This document shows, in pieces, positions 7,298-7,576 of a stretch of DNA of 7,576 nt. The notes beneath the pieces were generated by a model. That model was not told the DNA's origin. It saw nothing but the letters and a program-made list of their open reading frames with translations, and ran no database searches. The stretch comes from Euryarchaeota archaeon UBA229 (lineage in GTDB: Archaea; Thermoplasmatota; Poseidoniia; Poseidoniales; Poseidoniaceae), in NCBI GenBank assembly GCA_002505355.1, contig DAUW01000024.1, positions 1 to 7,576 of the forward strand, written 5' to 3'. A program made the position numbers and the translations under genes. Each line of letters begins with the position of its first letter. The first letter of the stretch is position 1.

Positions 7298-7319
7298 TGT
7301 TAAGCATTTAACGTTAACA
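7298..7319. repeat. GTTAA repeats and a 10-bp palindrome next to the lectin-like gene start
   Basis: TTAACGTTAA at 7308-7317 is a perfect 10-bp palindrome ending one base before the ATG at 7319. TGTTAA at 7298-7303 adds a further half site, inverted relative to TTAACA at 7314-7319. Three closely spaced GTTAA/TTAAC units across the presumed transcription start would suit a repressor site. A/T-rich palindromes also arise by chance. Confidence 0.4.
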
Positions 7320-7576
7320 TGCACTCATACGGTAAGTCGGCAACTTTAGTGGCGCTATTTTTGCTGTCACTGGCAACGCCTGCATTAACCACCAACACCG
7401 AGGCGGAGTCGGTTGCTGAAATAGAAATTCTACACACCGCAATTAATCCGTCGAATAACAAAACTTATCACCTCCTGAGCGAGGGTTCGTGGACCGAATC
7501 TGCAGTAGTTGCAAGAGCCTTGGATGGGTTTCTTACTACCATCGATGATGACGTTGAAAACCAATGGGTGTTTGAC
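7319..7576 (+). CDS. Secreted protein with N-terminal C-type-lectin-like domain, 5' part only (runs off right edge)
   Basis: The first 86 residues are open to the window edge. Residues 1-6 hold a short polar, basic segment (MHSYGK), followed by a hydrophobic stretch TLVALFLLSLATPAL (9-23). This is a classical Sec signal peptide, probably cut near Ala22 or a little later. After a short linker, residues 44-86 match the opening of a C-type-lectin-like domain: NNKTYHLL, then SEGSWTESAVVARALDGFL with the conserved Trp58, Leu68 and Gly70, then TTIDDDVENQWVFD. The position of the first canonical disulfide cysteine is Ala65, as is common in prokaryotic members. Such domains bind carbohydrates or proteins outside the cell, and in archaea and bacteria they often head large multidomain surface proteins. 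The remaining domains here are unknown. An in-frame TAA at 7301-7303 limits how far upstream the start can lie. No Shine-Dalgarno is seen, which suggests a leaderless or short-leader mRNA. Confidence 0.82.
   Translation, partial: MHSYGKSATLVALFLLSLATPALTTNTEAESVAEIEILHTAINPSNNKTYHLLSEGSWTESAVVARALDGFLTTIDDDVENQWVFD

Noticed and set aside
1..7576. CRISPR arrays, tRNA or rRNA genes, insertion sequences, or a defence island
   Set aside because: No regularly spaced repeats, no tRNA-like cloverleaf or rRNA segments, no transposase-like protein and no terminal inverted repeats were seen. The helicase has Lhr-specific motifs rather than those of Cas3, DISARM or other defence helicases.

Overview
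The window looks like a low-to-moderate GC archaeal chromosome segment, most plausibly from an uncultured marine euryarchaeote of the Thermoplasmata side (Marine Group II/III-like). That placement is an inference. It rests on an archaeal/eukaryotic-type glycyl-tRNA synthetase, a geranylgeranyl-reductase-family flavoprotein of the kind that saturates archaeal isoprenoid lipids, poor or absent Shine-Dalgarno sequences at most starts, and a secreted protein that opens with a C-type-lectin-like domain. No marker here fixes the taxon.

Layout: (1) 1-672, minus strand: the N-terminal 224 codons of glycyl-tRNA synthetase, running off the left edge. (2) 673-769: a 97-bp divergent promoter region with A/T-rich boxes and a C7 run just before the next gene. 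(3) 770-1870, plus: a 366-residue FAD-dependent geranylgeranyl reductase family protein. (4) 1871-1975: a 105-bp spacer with a strong dyad ending 5 nt before the next start. (5) 1976-7261, plus: one very large gene for a 1761-residue Lhr-type superfamily 2 helicase, the dominant feature of the window. (6) 7262-7318: a short spacer with a T-run and a palindrome touching the next start. (7) 7319-7576, plus: the first 86 codons of a signal-peptide-bearing protein with a C-type-lectin-like fold, cut by the right edge.

The genes do not form one obvious pathway: translation, membrane lipid maturation, DNA repair or processing, and cell-surface recognition. I see no defence island, CRISPR array, mobile element or RNA gene. 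The best lead is inside the helicase. It has the full bacterial-type arrangement (helicase core plus long C-terminal region) and is over 200 residues longer than the bacterial proteins as I recall them. Its C-terminal region appears to contain the same composite module (winged helix, winged helix, small beta domain) twice, about 356-362 residues apart, with 15 of 50 identical residues in one ungapped stretch. The second lead is the C7 run before the reductase gene: one extra C would join an upstream ATG to the gene, so it is either a slippage switch or a base-count error.
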